55,416 nucleotides of DNA from Oscillospiraceae bacterium (GCA_009778115.1 WRKL01000005.1:1-55416); one strand, 5' to 3'. Shown: positions 17,928 through 27,560, counted from the stretch's first letter. The notes: generated by a model not told the origin, from the letters alone. A program made the numbers and translations.

Positions 17928-19256
17928 CTATGAAATATTCGGTTTTTTCTTTCCGTGAATATCCGCTGTTATATCCACCGCGGCGGGAATATCTTTAATT
18001 TTGTCCCAATACATTTTTGCCGCTTGTTCGGTTTTGTTGTCGCCGTATTTATAATACTGCCTGTTCTCAAGGTTGTGCGGAAGATACGTTTGTTCTGCAT
18101 AATGATTCGGAAAATCATGTGGGTTGAGATAGTTTTGTCCGGTGTGTTCAGAGCCTTCGCCGTCAAAATGTTTATTTTGCAAACAACGAGGGAATTCTCC
18201 GCCCAAACCGTTCTCAACATCTGCGACAGCTTGCTTGACGGCGGCGAAAGCGGAATTGGATTTAGGAGCGTTTGCAAGCAATATGACGGCATTCGCAAGC
18301 GGGATCATTGCTTCAGGCATTCCGAGCTGTATCGCTGAATCTACGCACGCCTTAACGATCGGGATAGCGTTCGGATAAGCAAGCCCTATATCTTCGCACG
18401 CAATAACCAGCAGACGGCGGCAAGGGGATAAAATATCTCCCGCAGACAAGAGCCGCGCTAAGTAATGCAGTGCGGCATCAGCATGAGAACCGCGTATGGA
18501 TTTTTGCAATGCGGACACAAGATCATAATGCTGTTCGCCGTTTTTATCGTAGTTCATAGAACTTTTTTGAGTAAGCTCGGCGGCAAGAGAAAGCGTGATG
18601 TCTTTACGTTTTGGAGCCGCGGACAAAGGCGCGGCGAGTACCGTAAGCTCGACGGTATTTATCGCTTTTCTAACATCGCCGCCGCATCCTTTTGCGATAT
18701 ATTCCACAGCATCGTCCCGAGCGTTAATTTTTACACCCAGCTCAGCTTCCAGCAGCGAGAAAGCTGCCCGTATCCGTTTTTCTATGCTATTGGGCGGGAC
18801 GGGCTTAAATTCAAAAACCGTACTCCGGCTTAAAATAGCGTTATAGATGTAAAAATAGGGATTTTCGGTGGTAGACGTGATCAGGGTGATGTCGCCGTTT
18901 TCGATATATTCCAACAAGCTTTGCTGCTGCTTTCGGTTAAGATACTGTATTTCATCTATATATAAAATTATTCCGTCCTGTCCTGCCATCGTCCCTATTT
19001 CACTCACGACATTTTTAATATCCGCAAGCGAAATATTCGTGCCGTTTAATTTGTGCAGACGTTTATTCGTATTGTTCGCAATAATACGGGATACGGTGGT
19101 TTTGCCGGTTCCTGACGGGCCGTAAAAAATAAGATTAGGGATATTCCCCGAATTTATTATTGCACGCAGAGGTCTGCCTTCGCCGAGAATGTGATTCTGA
19201 CCGGCAACGTCGTCAAGATTATCGGGTCTGAAACGATCTGCAAGCGGTGCGGACAT
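17928..19256 (-). CDS. rarA: Replication-associated recombination protein A (RarA/MgsA AAA+ ATPase)
   Basis: Clamp-loader-like AAA+ ATPase that acts at stalled replication forks. The 442-aa protein begins P-L-A-D-R-F-R-P with the family G-Q-N-H-I-L-G. Walker A is G-P-S-G-T-G-K-T-T (46-54), Walker B has I-D-E (100-102), and sensor 1 is T-S-T-T-E-N-P. The C-terminal part carries the MgsA tetramerisation segment ending in L-P-H-N-L-E-N-R-Q-Y-Y. Full length. The glyA gene lies upstream on the same strand with a 162-bp terminal-inverted-repeat element between them. Confidence 0.93.
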   Translation of the reverse strand: MSAPLADRFRPDNLDDVAGQNHILGEGRPLRAIINSGNIPNLIFYGPSGTGKTTVSRIIANNTNKRLHKLNGTNISLADIKNVVSEIGTMAGQDGIILYIDEIQYLNRKQQQSLLEYIENGDITLITSTTENPYFYIYNAILSRSTVFEFKPVPPNSIEKRIRAAFSLLEAELGVKINARDDAVEYIAKGCGGDVRKAINTVELTVLAAPLSAAPKRKDITLSLAAELTQKSSMNYDKNGEQHYDLVSALQKSIRGSHADAALHYLARLLSAGDILSPCRRLLVIACEDIGLAYPNAIPIVKACVDSAIQLGMPEAMIPLANAVILLANAPKSNSAFAAVKQAVADVENGLGGEFPRCLQNKHFDGEGSEHTGQNYLNPHDFPNHYAEQTYLPHNLENRQYYKYGDNKTEQAAKMYWDKIKDIPAAVDITADIHGKKKPNIS

Positions 19257-19320
19257 AAAAGCACGTCCCCCATTTCAATAAATTTCACATATATTAGACC
19301 CCTATCAACCGTAGTTTCAA

Positions 19321-19482
19321 TAGACCTCCTCGAAAATCACTTCGCAACGTATGAACGGAAGATTTCCCGTCACACGGCGTTAATTTATTCTCAAATATCC
19401 ATGATATTCTCGTCAAAATTGCCTTGTTTGACGAAAAATCATCTGTGTTCATACATCACGTTTTAATTCCCGGGGAGGTCTA
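19321..19482. mobile_element. MITE-like element, copy A (longest copy)
   Basis: 162 bp, with TAGACCTCCTCG (19321) and CGGGGAGGTCTA (19471-19482) as inverted ends matching 11 of 12. Inside are two short hairpins shared by other copies: AATATC CAT GATATT (about 19396-19410) and CGTCAAA...TTTGACG (19411-19433). The right end overlaps the glyA stop codon. TA at both borders is compatible with a TA target duplication. No protein is encoded. Copies B-G are at 27561, 29719, 29883, 31189, 32840 and about 45526. Confidence 0.75.
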
Positions 19483-20730
19483 ATAAAGCGGATATTTACT
19501 TGTTATCCCTTTCACCATATCCAAAACTTTTGATTTGTTCGCACTCATATCACGGGCGGCAAGAGATATACATTCTGCGATAACGTCAATGTCGTCCTCT
19601 TTTAAACCGCGGGTAGTGATAGCCGGGGTTCCAATGCGGATTCCGCTGGTGACAAAGGGGCTGAGGGTTTCGTTGGGAATAGTGTTTTTGTTTACGGTTA
19701 TGCGCACTTCGTCCAGGTCGCGTTCCAGCTGCTTGCCTGTAACATCAAATTTGGTTAAATCACAAAGCAAAAGATGAGTATCGGTTCCGTCCGAAACAAG
19801 GTCCATACCGCGCTTTTTCAAACCGTTTGCCATAGCTGCCGCGTTTTTTATAACCTGTCCGATATATTCTTTGAATTCATTTGACATCGCTTCGCCGAAA
19901 CATACGGCTTTGGAAGCTATTGTGTGCATCAAAGGGCCGCCCTGTGTGCCCGGGAAAACACCTCTGTCCATTTGTTTTGCAAACTCTTCCTTGCACAGGA
20001 TCAAGCCGCCGCGGGGTCCGCGCAGAGTTTTGTGGGTCGTGCTGGTCACAATATCTGCATAAGGAACCGGGGATTGATGAAATCCCGTTGCGACAAGGCC
20101 GGCAATATGCGCCATATCCACCATAAAATATGCGCCGCAGTCTCCGGCAATCTGCGATATTTTTTCGAAGTTGATAGCACGGGGGTAAGCGGTGGCTCCG
20201 GCCACGATAAGTTTGGGCTTTTCACGCAGCGCCAGTTCGTGCAATTTATCATAATCAATCAAATGCGTAACTTTGTCAACACCGTAAGGGATAAACTCAT
20301 AATACTTCCCCGATATATTAACCGGAGAACCGTGGGACAAATGTCCGCCTTCGGCAAGCGACATACCCAAAACCTTGTCACCCGGCTGAAGAAGCGCAAA
20401 GTACACGGCGTTGTTGGCCTGCGCGCCGGAATGCGGCTGCACATTTGCGTGATCAGCTCCAAACAGCTTTTTTGCCCGCGCAATAGCTATATCTTCGGAT
20501 ACATCCACAGCCTCACAACCGCCGTAATAACGTTTTCCGGGATAACCCTCCGCGTATTTGTTGGTAAGCACGCTGCCCATTGCCGCCATTACCGCAGGAG
20601 ATACAATATTTTCGCTTGCGATCAATTCGATATTGTCGCGCTGCCGGGTAAGCTCTTTTTGCATTGCCTCCCCGACTTCCCGGTCACGGGCTGTTACAAA
20701 ACCCACCGCATCAATCAAATCATGGAACAT
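19480..20730 (-). CDS. glyA: Serine hydroxymethyltransferase
   Basis: PLP enzyme interconverting serine + tetrahydrofolate with glycine + methylene-tetrahydrofolate; main source of one-carbon units, which the purine pathway also draws on. The 416-aa protein has I-E-L-I-A-S-E-N near the N-terminus, the tract [14 protein letters not shown] and the PLP-lysine motif [14 protein letters not shown]. The ATG at 20730 is preferred: AGAAAGGATGG lies 5-8 bases before it and covers the alternative ATG at 20739. The stop codon TAG is shared with the terminal repeat of the element at 19321-19482. Confidence 0.97.
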   Translation of the reverse strand: MFHDLIDAVGFVTARDREVGEAMQKELTRQRDNIELIASENIVSPAVMAAMGSVLTNKYAEGYPGKRYYGGCEAVDVSEDIAIARAKKLFGADHANVQPHSGAQANNAVYFALLQPGDKVLGMSLAEGGHLSHGSPVNISGKYYEFIPYGVDKVTHLIDYDKLHELALREKPKLIVAGATAYPRAINFEKISQIAGDCGAYFMVDMAHIAGLVATGFHQSPVPYADIVTSTTHKTLRGPRGGLILCKEEFAKQMDRGVFPGTQGGPLMHTIASKAVCFGEAMSNEFKEYIGQVIKNAAAMANGLKKRGMDLVSDGTDTHLLLCDLTKFDVTGKQLERDLDEVRITVNKNTIPNETLSPFVTSGIRIGTPAITTRGLKEDDIDVIAECISLAARDMSANKSKVLDMVKGITSKYPLY

Positions 20731-20790
20731 AGAAACCATCCTTTCTGCTAAAAATCAATTTTTCTTTTTTTCTTTTATGAAAAGTAAATA

Positions 20791-22245
20791 TTAAAATTTT
20801 ATCGAGGGATTTAATTTGTATATATTCAGCGAATCTATCTTTGCCGCGCTGCGGGTAAAGAATTCCAACCCTGTGCTTGCCGGGTCGGGAAAGATCAGAC
20901 CGGTGAAAACAACTTTGCCGTTTTGAGCGAATATTTCAACCGAAGAATTGTCCACGAATATCCGCAGCCGGATTTTTCCGTTTTCCGGCTCAATATCGGC
21001 GGTGAATTCGCTTTGGAAACGTTCTGTTGGAATTTCACCCGATTTCGCACGATCCAGCGTCAGGGTTTGTTTGCCTGCATCGTAACGTATTTCGGTAAAT
21101 TCGTCCGCGTTTGCGTTTGTCCGCAGCCGGAATCCAAAATCATCGCCGCAGCTCGCATCAATCAAAGCATCAATTTCATATATTGCAAGCGACAAATCTT
21201 CCAAAACATTTTTTGTGCCGGCTTCCACCCGGATATTTTCCCGGCTGTATGCTTCACCGCGCAGAACAGCCAGTTCTTTCACGGGGTTTTGTGTTAAAAG
21301 GAATGTATCTTTATATTTGATGAGCCCCAGCTCGTAAGGCAATGTCAGCGCATGACACCACGGATCCGTTATATCCTGTATACCCCGATCGCCGGCATAA
21401 CCTATAAAGGTCATCCAGTCAACCTTGATACACCGTCCGTCAGGTGCGTTTGAAAATGTCTGGGCGGCGTAAACATCAATACCGTAATTAAAAGGATACC
21501 TTTCGTTTGTGTCGGGTACGAAACTCCATACGCCGTTAACCTTAGCAAAACCGCCGACCATGTACCAAACCCCGCCGCCGAAAAGTATCCATTTGGATTC
21601 CGTTCCGTTTGTACCGCTAACTTCAAGTTCAAAGAAGTCGGGACATTCGGTATGAATATCGTTTTGCATCCCTTCAGGTTTCCAGTCGATAAGATTTTTC
21701 GAGGAATAGAACCGTATCGGTCCCCCGGCAACGATCATCATCCACTGATCGCTTTCGTTGTGCCAAAAAACTTTTGGGTCGCGGAAATCGGGGCAGTCCA
21801 GCGGGTCGTCACGGTCGCTTATAATGGGTGCGCCGTTGTTGTATTTTATCCAGGTTTCGCCGCCGTCCTTACTGTAAGCCATGCTCTGGCGCTGCTTGTC
21901 CGGAACCGAAGTATAGAACGCAACAAGTCCCTGTTTGTCCGGTGCATCTGGTGCATCGGGAAAAAGCCCGGAGGAGTTGACGGAATCAACAATAGCTGAA
22001 CCTGACCAGATTGAACCGTGTTCATCGGGTTCCAGCGCAATGGGACGTATCTCCCAGTTTGCAAGATCGCGGCTGATTGCGTGTCCCCAGTATTTATCAT
22101 GACCGGCATACTTTGTGCGCGGCTCAAGCTGATAAAACAAATGCCAAACCCCGCCGGAAAAAACCATTCCGTTAGGGTCGTTCAGCCAGCCGGACGGATG
22201 CGTGACATGGTATTGCGGCCTGTACTTTTCTTTGTAATCGTTCAA
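20791..22245 (-). CDS. Glycoside hydrolase family 32 beta-fructosidase (sucrose/sucrose-6-phosphate hydrolase type)
   Basis: Hydrolyses terminal beta-fructosides such as sucrose, sucrose-6-phosphate or fructans. The 484-aa cytoplasmic protein has all three GH32 acidic motifs: W-L-N-D-P-N-G (nucleophile Asp23), R-D-P (155-157, transition-state stabiliser) and E-C-P-D (acid/base Glu200), then the C-terminal beta-sandwich with F-V-D-N-S-S-V-E-I-F. Start is TTG at 22245 with GGAGG 7 bases upstream; this TTG overlaps the fructokinase stop by four bases (TTGA). Upstream in-frame codons only read back into the fructokinase gene. No transporter is adjacent, so whether the substrate arrives phosphorylated is unknown. 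Confidence 0.93.
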   Translation of the reverse strand: MNDYKEKYRPQYHVTHPSGWLNDPNGMVFSGGVWHLFYQLEPRTKYAGHDKYWGHAISRDLANWEIRPIALEPDEHGSIWSGSAIVDSVNSSGLFPDAPDAPDKQGLVAFYTSVPDKQRQSMAYSKDGGETWIKYNNGAPIISDRDDPLDCPDFRDPKVFWHNESDQWMMIVAGGPIRFYSSKNLIDWKPEGMQNDIHTECPDFFELEVSGTNGTESKWILFGGGVWYMVGGFAKVNGVWSFVPDTNERYPFNYGIDVYAAQTFSNAPDGRCIKVDWMTFIGYAGDRGIQDITDPWCHALTLPYELGLIKYKDTFLLTQNPVKELAVLRGEAYSRENIRVEAGTKNVLEDLSLAIYEIDALIDASCGDDFGFRLRTNANADEFTEIRYDAGKQTLTLDRAKSGEIPTERFQSEFTADIEPENGKIRLRIFVDNSSVEIFAQNGKVVFTGLIFPDPASTGLEFFTRSAAKIDSLNIYKLNPSIKF

Positions 22246-23174
22246 ATTAATTCCTCCATCAATTCCGAATTGTAATCCGGGACTGCTCCCAATTGTGTGA
22301 CAACATAACTGCTCAGTTTTACCGCACGGGCAATACATACGTCAAGAGGTTTTTCGTGCAGATAATTATAAGTAAAACAAGCCAAAAAACTGTCTCCTGC
22401 ACCTACAGCCGAAACCAGTTTGCCGCGGGGCTTTTCGGAATATAAAAATTTTCCGTTTCGGGCGTCATAGATCGCTGCGCCGTTCTTGCCCGTTGTTATT
22501 ATAATAATTTTGATATTATACCTTTGCGAAAGTTCTTTGCACAATTCGGTGTAGTCAGGATTTTCGCCGGGGTTTACGGTTTTTTCATTTATTAACCCTA
22601 ATTTTTCGAACACATAAAGTTCATCGTGGGAAACCTTCAGCATGGTGCAGCTCTCAAGACAAAGCCGGACGGATTCCGTGCTGTAAAAATTTTGACGAAT
22701 GTTTATATCGCATAAAATTTCGCCGAATTCACATTCGGTAATAATTTGTATCAGGGTGTTTTTTGATACGGCATTCCGCAAAGCCAGTGTGCCAAAATAG
22801 AGAAAGTCTTGCTTCCCTTCCTCGTTTATTGCCCGGACATCTGCGGTAATGTTATCGTATGCCATGTTCTCCCCGAGATCGTATATCGGGGTCCCATCCC
22901 CGGCGAGTGTAACTTTGCACACTCCGGTGGGATAATTTACATCGGCGACATAATCATCAGCTATGTTGTAATTGCGGATAACTTTGCGGGCTTTACCGCC
23001 CAGCACATCCTTACCGACGGCAGAAACCAAAGATACCCGAAATTCAGGCGTGTCCGGTTTTTTCAGTCCTGACAGTTTCGCTAAATGAGCGCAAAAATTG
23101 AACGGTGCGCCGCCAATCACGCGATTATAATCAAAACAATCCCATAATACTTCCCCGAAAACTAAAATTTTCAC
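22242..23174 (-). CDS. Fructokinase (PfkB/ribokinase family)
   Basis: Phosphorylates fructose released by the GH32 enzyme. The 310-aa protein has the N-terminal sugar-binding G-G-A-P-F-N and the C-terminal ATP-binding motif V-G-A-G-D-S-F with catalytic base Asp261. The start is GTG at 23174; no clear ribosome site precedes it, so the start is less sure than the family. It is translationally coupled to the GH32 gene through a TTGA overlap, which supports fructose as substrate. Other PfkB sugar kinases are possible in principle. Confidence 0.88.
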   Translation of the reverse strand: MKILVFGEVLWDCFDYNRVIGGAPFNFCAHLAKLSGLKKPDTPEFRVSLVSAVGKDVLGGKARKVIRNYNIADDYVADVNYPTGVCKVTLAGDGTPIYDLGENMAYDNITADVRAINEEGKQDFLYFGTLALRNAVSKNTLIQIITECEFGEILCDINIRQNFYSTESVRLCLESCTMLKVSHDELYVFEKLGLINEKTVNPGENPDYTELCKELSQRYNIKIIIITTGKNGAAIYDARNGKFLYSEKPRGKLVSAVGAGDSFLACFTYNYLHEKPLDVCIARAVKLSSYVVTQLGAVPDYNSELMEELI

Positions 23175-23325
23175 GATGTGATATATGCGCCGGGCTGCAC
23201 AAAAACCATGAAACGACGCAATTCCTTTCCTGAAGACTTTATGATACGGTCATCCGGAACACGTTCCCTTGATAAGTTAAATATCTTTGGTGAACCGGAT
23301 TTCGGACTTTTCGGACTTGTTCGGC

Positions 23326-23355
23326 GTGCCCTGTTTCTATGTGCCCTGTTTCTAT
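23326..23355. repeat. 15-bp perfect tandem duplication across the DUF4349 stop codon
   Basis: GTGCCCTGTTTCTAT at 23326-23340 is repeated exactly at 23341-23355. The second copy includes the minus-strand stop codon of the DUF4349 gene. Confidence 0.8.
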
Positions 23356-24308
23356 TTTTTCTTGTTGATTTTCATAATGATTAATACAACGGGGACAGCA
23401 ACGACCGCCAATGTCAGGACAAAAGGCGAAACAGAAATTACAGCGAGCAATAATGATCTGAAAAATTCGGCAAGTGCTTCAACAGATGAAGCAAAAACAT
23501 CTTTTATGTCCTTTAACAAATTTTGCTGTGACTGCGGGGTGATGGCTTTCACCTCGGTCAAGGTCAGCGATAACGTCCCCATGTCCGAAAGAAGATTAGT
23601 GTTCTTTTGCTGTGCTTTCAGCGACTCTATTTCAGATCTCACGCTCGAAATCCTTTCACGGATAGCGAATATGTCGGTCATTTTTTCCGCCTGACCCATA
23701 AGTTTGGTCAATTCGGTTTCTTCCGCTTCAAGTATTTTTATTCGGGCTTCATTGTCGTAATATTGTTCGGTAACATCATCAACACGGGTGTTCAAACTCA
23801 AAAGGTTGCCGAAATCCGTCAGACTTGCGAGAAAACCCTCGAACTTTTCACTGGGTATACGCATAACGATAGACAATATACGCGGATGCTTATCGCTTCC
23901 GTCCCCGTTGAGATTGGTTGACTGCGCATAACCCCCGGACTCCTTTAGTTTGGATTCGAGGTTTGTTTGGGATGCTTCAAAATTTTCGGTTTCAATTTTC
24001 GCATTCGCTTCAGATATAATTTTACGCGATAACGAGATATTTGATGCTGTGTTTTTCGAACCTTGCCAGGTATCGGTAGTCAGGTTTCCTGCAGCATCTT
24101 CATATTCCGTGAGTCCGTCGTCTTCCGGGGCATATTCATAATCTTCCGTTGGAGTAAGCCTAGCGTATTCCGGGGCGTAATAATTATAATCATCCGTCGC
24201 ATATTCCGTAGCATCTTCGTTATATACATATCCGCTCCCCATACTGCATCCTGCGCTGAAAACAATCAGCAAAGCTGCGCATATCATAATAACCGATTTT
24301 TTAAACAT
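23352..24308 (-). CDS. DUF4349 domain lipoprotein
   Basis: Probable lipoprotein with a C-terminal membrane anchor, 318 aa, function unknown. The lipobox is F-S-A-G-C with Cys21. An acidic, tyrosine-rich stretch (about 27-75) follows, then a DUF4349 region (about 90-310) with M-R-I-P-S-E-K-F, a long coiled coil (about 185-250, many E/K/Q heptads) and a terminal hydrophobic helix (about 287-313) followed by K-I-N-K-K-K. The layout suggests a coiled coil held at the outer face of the membrane. Neighbouring genes give no clue to its role. Confidence 0.85.
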   Translation of the reverse strand: MFKKSVIMICAALLIVFSAGCSMGSGYVYNEDATEYATDDYNYYAPEYARLTPTEDYEYAPEDDGLTEYEDAAGNLTTDTWQGSKNTASNISLSRKIISEANAKIETENFEASQTNLESKLKESGGYAQSTNLNGDGSDKHPRILSIVMRIPSEKFEGFLASLTDFGNLLSLNTRVDDVTEQYYDNEARIKILEAEETELTKLMGQAEKMTDIFAIRERISSVRSEIESLKAQQKNTNLLSDMGTLSLTLTEVKAITPQSQQNLLKDIKDVFASSVEALAEFFRSLLLAVISVSPFVLTLAVVAVPVVLIIMKINKKK

Positions 24309-24338
24309 AATAAAACCATCCTATTCTATAAATATTAT

Positions 24339-25262
24339 TTATGCCAGCATTTGTCCGATTGCTATAAATACAGGCATAGTAAAAACAGAAAGTACTGTGG
24401 TAAAAGTGACTATACGGCTTGCTTCTACCTCGTCCTTGCCGAACCGCGCTGAAAACAAAACAACGTTCGCAGCGGCGGGGGCGCACGCCGGAATCAAAGA
24501 TGCCATAAAAATCAGAGGGGATATGGGCAAAAAATAGAACAGCGGCAGCAAAACAGCGGGTACAACTAAAAGCCTAAGCAGAGATACTATGTACAGATTC
24601 CGGCTTTTGAGCAGCGTAGAAAACTTCATGCGCGCAATGAACACTCCTATTACTAACATTGCGAGGGGGGTATTCACATCGGCGAGCATTTTAAGTGCGC
24701 CGCTTACCGGAGCGGGGAAATTAACCGGGAACACAAAAACGACCAAAGCCAAAGCTGATCCTACAAGACCGGGATTCAACAAAGCCTTTCTTACGGATAT
24801 ATTCTTTATATCCCCGGACATTGAAACCGCGCCGTGAGTCCAAAGAAAAATCTGGGAAACAACGATAAAAATCGCACCGTAGAATACACCCTCATCACCT
24901 AGTACCGCTTTGGTCAGCGGTAAAGCCATAAAACCGCAATTCGAATATACGATTGCACAACGGTACAAGGATTTTTTATCAGATTTTTTGAAAAAAAACA
25001 TACCGATAACGATTGCCAGTGTATGAGCGGCAACGGTGCAAAGACCTATCCACAGCAAGCCGGTCAGTTTGTCCGGCGCGTATTCGGTGTTATAAAAAGC
25101 GTTGATAATAAGACAAGGGTTCACGACAAACAACAACAGATTGATAAGCTGTTTTGCTCCGCGCGGGCTGATCATTTTAAAATGCGCTGAAGCAAATCCT
25201 GCGGCTATCATCAAAAATAAAGTGAACACCGGCGTTAGGATCGTCAGCACGTTTTCTGTCAT
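24339..25262 (-). CDS. AEC family permease (auxin efflux carrier/malate permease type)
   Basis: Membrane transporter of 307 aa with about ten hydrophobic segments in two five-helix halves, typical of the AEC family. Visible family features include N-L-L-L-F-V-V-N-P-C-L in the first half and A-C-A-P-A-A-A-N in the second. Bacterial members export or import organic acids such as malate, but the substrate cannot be read from the sequence. It has its own promoter at 25398-25426 with a structured leader of about 130 bases. Confidence 0.88.
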   Translation of the reverse strand: MTENVLTILTPVFTLFLMIAAGFASAHFKMISPRGAKQLINLLLFVVNPCLIINAFYNTEYAPDKLTGLLWIGLCTVAAHTLAIVIGMFFFKKSDKKSLYRCAIVYSNCGFMALPLTKAVLGDEGVFYGAIFIVVSQIFLWTHGAVSMSGDIKNISVRKALLNPGLVGSALALVVFVFPVNFPAPVSGALKMLADVNTPLAMLVIGVFIARMKFSTLLKSRNLYIVSLLRLLVVPAVLLPLFYFLPISPLIFMASLIPACAPAAANVVLFSARFGKDEVEASRIVTFTTVLSVFTMPVFIAIGQMLA

Positions 25263-25365
25263 TACAATCTCCTAATTTAACGATGATTTATCCGGAAATA
25301 ATTATAACATAAATAAAACAAAGCGTATGCGTTTTATCTATGTTTCAATGTTCTCGGGACCTGTT

Positions 25366-25382
25366 CTAAATCTTTGATTTAG
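25366..25382 (-). other. Hairpin in the AEC permease leader
   Basis: CTAAATC (25366-25372) and GATTTAG (25376-25382) form a 7-bp stem with a 3-base loop; the flanking AGGT/ACCT could extend it past a bulge. It lies just downstream of the expected transcription start. It may be a regulatory leader or an incidental hairpin; no known riboswitch was recognised. Confidence 0.4.
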
Positions 25383-25397
25383 GTAACGGGTGAGGTT

Positions 25398-25426
25398 ATT
25401 ATAACATAAGAACGAAAAAATGTAAA
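25398..25426 (-). promoter_or_regulatory. Promoter of the AEC permease gene
   Basis: Minus-strand TTTACA (25426-25421), 17-base spacer, TATAAT (25403-25398). Strong sigma-A match. Confidence 0.78.
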
Positions 25427-25467
25427 CCGAAATTTTTTATCATTGCCTTATGGGTCTTATGGCTTAT

Positions 25468-26397
25468 TTATGTCCGGTTATTTCGGATATAGTGAAATAA
25501 TATTTGCTGTGCGATCCCTGCGTAGGGTTTGATGAACACAGGGAATCCGTCTGCGTAGTACTGTTTTAAAGCGCGCGAAATCCACACATCTACGGGAAAA
25601 GCATCCGTTCTCGCGAAACCGAAAAGCAGCGTGCATTCCGCCACCTTAGGGCCGACACCCTTGATCTTCATCAGGGCTTGCCGCGCGTTTTGGCTGCTCA
25701 TTTTGGATATTTCGGCAAGTGAAATTTCGCCTGAAGCCAGCTTGCGCGCCGCATCGAAAATGTATTTTTCCCGAAAACCGGCGCGTATCACCGATAAATC
25801 CCGGTCAGTCAAAGCGGAGATTCGTTTATATGACGGGAAGCTGAATACGGAAGAATTTTCGAGCACACGGAAGAACGCCCGTATATGCGCCGGGATGTTG
25901 TTATCGGGCTTGACGGAAATATGCACCCGATTTCCGAAATTTTCACAGAGCCGTTGTATAATGCCTTTTATCCGCGGGATATTATTGTTTTGTGAAATGA
26001 TAAAACTGCACAGAGTTTCCCACGGTTGTTGGCGTAAAACCCGGATTCCGCCCGCAAATTTTACGGCATCCCGCATAACCGGATCAGCGGCAAATATTTT
26101 TTTCAATTTTTCATAATCTGTGTCCAGATCGAAATAATTATACCAGAACTCGTAAAATTCGTCTTCGTTTGTGTTATAAAATGTTATGTCGTTTCCCTCT
26201 TGCCCGGCAAGCACGGCACGATCACCGGCTATTCCAAAAAAGACATCGGCGGAAATTGCTTTTTGGGGGATTTTTTCAAATCGGAAGCATTGTCCGCAAT
26301 CTACCGTACCGGCAAGCGAAAATCCGGGCAGGGTCAAAACCATGCTGCTGCCTTCGCGCCGGATATGTGTATTACGGTGTTCTTTTTCTGTTATCAT
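25468..26397 (-). CDS. OGG1-type DNA glycosylase (HhH-GPD superfamily)
   Basis: Base-excision repair enzyme that removes oxidised guanine and can nick the abasic site. The 309-aa protein has the OGG1 N-terminal domain, I-S-Q-N-N-N-I-P-R-I (134-143) and the helix-hairpin-helix I-K-G-V-G-P-K-V-A-E-C with catalytic Lys251, followed by Asp270 in F-P-V-D-V-W. Both key residues are present, so it is probably active. It overlaps the upstream aroC by four bases (ATGA), so the two are likely co-translated although their functions are unrelated. Confidence 0.9.
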   Translation of the reverse strand: MITEKEHRNTHIRREGSSMVLTLPGFSLAGTVDCGQCFRFEKIPQKAISADVFFGIAGDRAVLAGQEGNDITFYNTNEDEFYEFWYNYFDLDTDYEKLKKIFAADPVMRDAVKFAGGIRVLRQQPWETLCSFIISQNNNIPRIKGIIQRLCENFGNRVHISVKPDNNIPAHIRAFFRVLENSSVFSFPSYKRISALTDRDLSVIRAGFREKYIFDAARKLASGEISLAEISKMSSQNARQALMKIKGVGPKVAECTLLFGFARTDAFPVDVWISRALKQYYADGFPVFIKPYAGIAQQILFHYIRNNRT

Positions 26398-27533
26398 AAT
26401 GCTAATTCGCTTTTTAACGCGGAAAGCACCGCTATGTTTGCCGCCGCTTCGATAACCGGGACGACCCGTGGGACTATGCAGGCATCATGTCTTCCCGTCA
26501 CACTCAATTCGGTGTTTTCCATTGCCCTAAGATTTACGGTGTTTTGCGGTTTGGAAATAGAGGGTGTAGGCTTGACGGCAACCCTGAATATAATGGGATC
26601 ACCGGTGGATATCCCGCCCAGGATCCCTCCGTTGTTGTTGGTACGGCTTTGTATTTTTATAGCGGGATTTCGCATATCGGTTCTTTGTTCCGTGTTTTCG
26701 TAATACATTTCATCATTGCATTCACTTCCGGTCATGTCCGCGACCGCAAACCCTGCTCCGAATTCCAGCCCTTTAACCGCGGGAATACCAAAAACCAAGC
26801 CGGATATAATATTTTCAAGACCGCCGAATATAGGGGAGCCGATCCCGGCAGGCAATCCCGTAACACAGCATTCCGTTATTCCGCCCAGCGAATCCCCGTC
26901 TGCTTTCGCGGATTTTACCGCATCCATCATTTTTTTTCCTGCAGCATCGTTTATTACGGCGAGTTTTTTTCCGCGCAATGCAAGCAGGTCTTCTTTTTTG
27001 ATGTCTGTAAAGTCCCAGGCTTTATCCTTTATTCCGCCTATCGAGTATATATGAGCTCCGCAAAAAATACCTCTGCGTTCTAAAATTTGAGCGGCGACCG
27101 CTCCCGCGAAAGTAAGCGGCGCGGTGAGTCTTCCCGAAAAATGACCGCCGCCGCGAAAATCGTTATACCCTTTGTAACGCAGGGAACCGGAATAGTCGGC
27201 GTGTCCCGGGCGCGGTGTATGCTTTAAATCACGATAATCGCCGGAATGATTTCCGACATTTTCGATTATGCACGCTAACGGGGTTCCGGTGGTCCGCCCG
27301 TCAAACACACCCGAAAGTATGTTGGGTTCGTCGGGCTCCTTTCTCGATGTTGATGCAGCTGCGGCGGGATCAGGCCCCGAAGGACGCGGCGCACGGCGTG
27401 CCATGAACGAACGTATTCTATCCATATCCAATTCTTCGCCCGGCGGGAGATTGTCGATAACGACACCTATCGCCTTGCCGTGAGATTCGCCGAAAAGCGA
27501 GATGCTGATTGAACCGGTAAAAATTGACGACAC
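26394..27533 (-). CDS. aroC: Chorismate synthase
   Basis: Last step of the shikimate pathway: EPSP to chorismate, with reduced FMN. The 379-aa protein shows the three family signatures: F-G-E-S-H-G-K-A-I-G near the N-terminus, R-P-G-H-A-D-Y-S-G around residue 110 and S-R-T-N-N-N-G-G-I-L-G-G toward the C-terminal third. Full length. No other aro genes are adjacent. A diverged copy of the repeat element lies just upstream (27561 onward). Confidence 0.96.
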   Translation of the reverse strand: MSSIFTGSISISLFGESHGKAIGVVIDNLPPGEELDMDRIRSFMARRAPRPSGPDPAAAASTSRKEPDEPNILSGVFDGRTTGTPLACIIENVGNHSGDYRDLKHTPRPGHADYSGSLRYKGYNDFRGGGHFSGRLTAPLTFAGAVAAQILERRGIFCGAHIYSIGGIKDKAWDFTDIKKEDLLALRGKKLAVINDAAGKKMMDAVKSAKADGDSLGGITECCVTGLPAGIGSPIFGGLENIISGLVFGIPAVKGLEFGAGFAVADMTGSECNDEMYYENTEQRTDMRNPAIKIQSRTNNNGGILGGISTGDPIIFRVAVKPTPSISKPQNTVNLRAMENTELSVTGRHDACIVPRVVPVIEAAANIAVLSALKSELAL

Positions 27534-27560
27534 GTTAAGATCACCTCGAATAAAAAATAT

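Noticed and set aside
19924-20751. 275-codon open frame on the plus strand
   Set aside because: It is antisense to glyA, whose identity is beyond doubt, and the translation resembles nothing known.
26487-27083. 198-codon open frame on the plus strand
   Set aside because: Antisense to aroC with no ribosome site.
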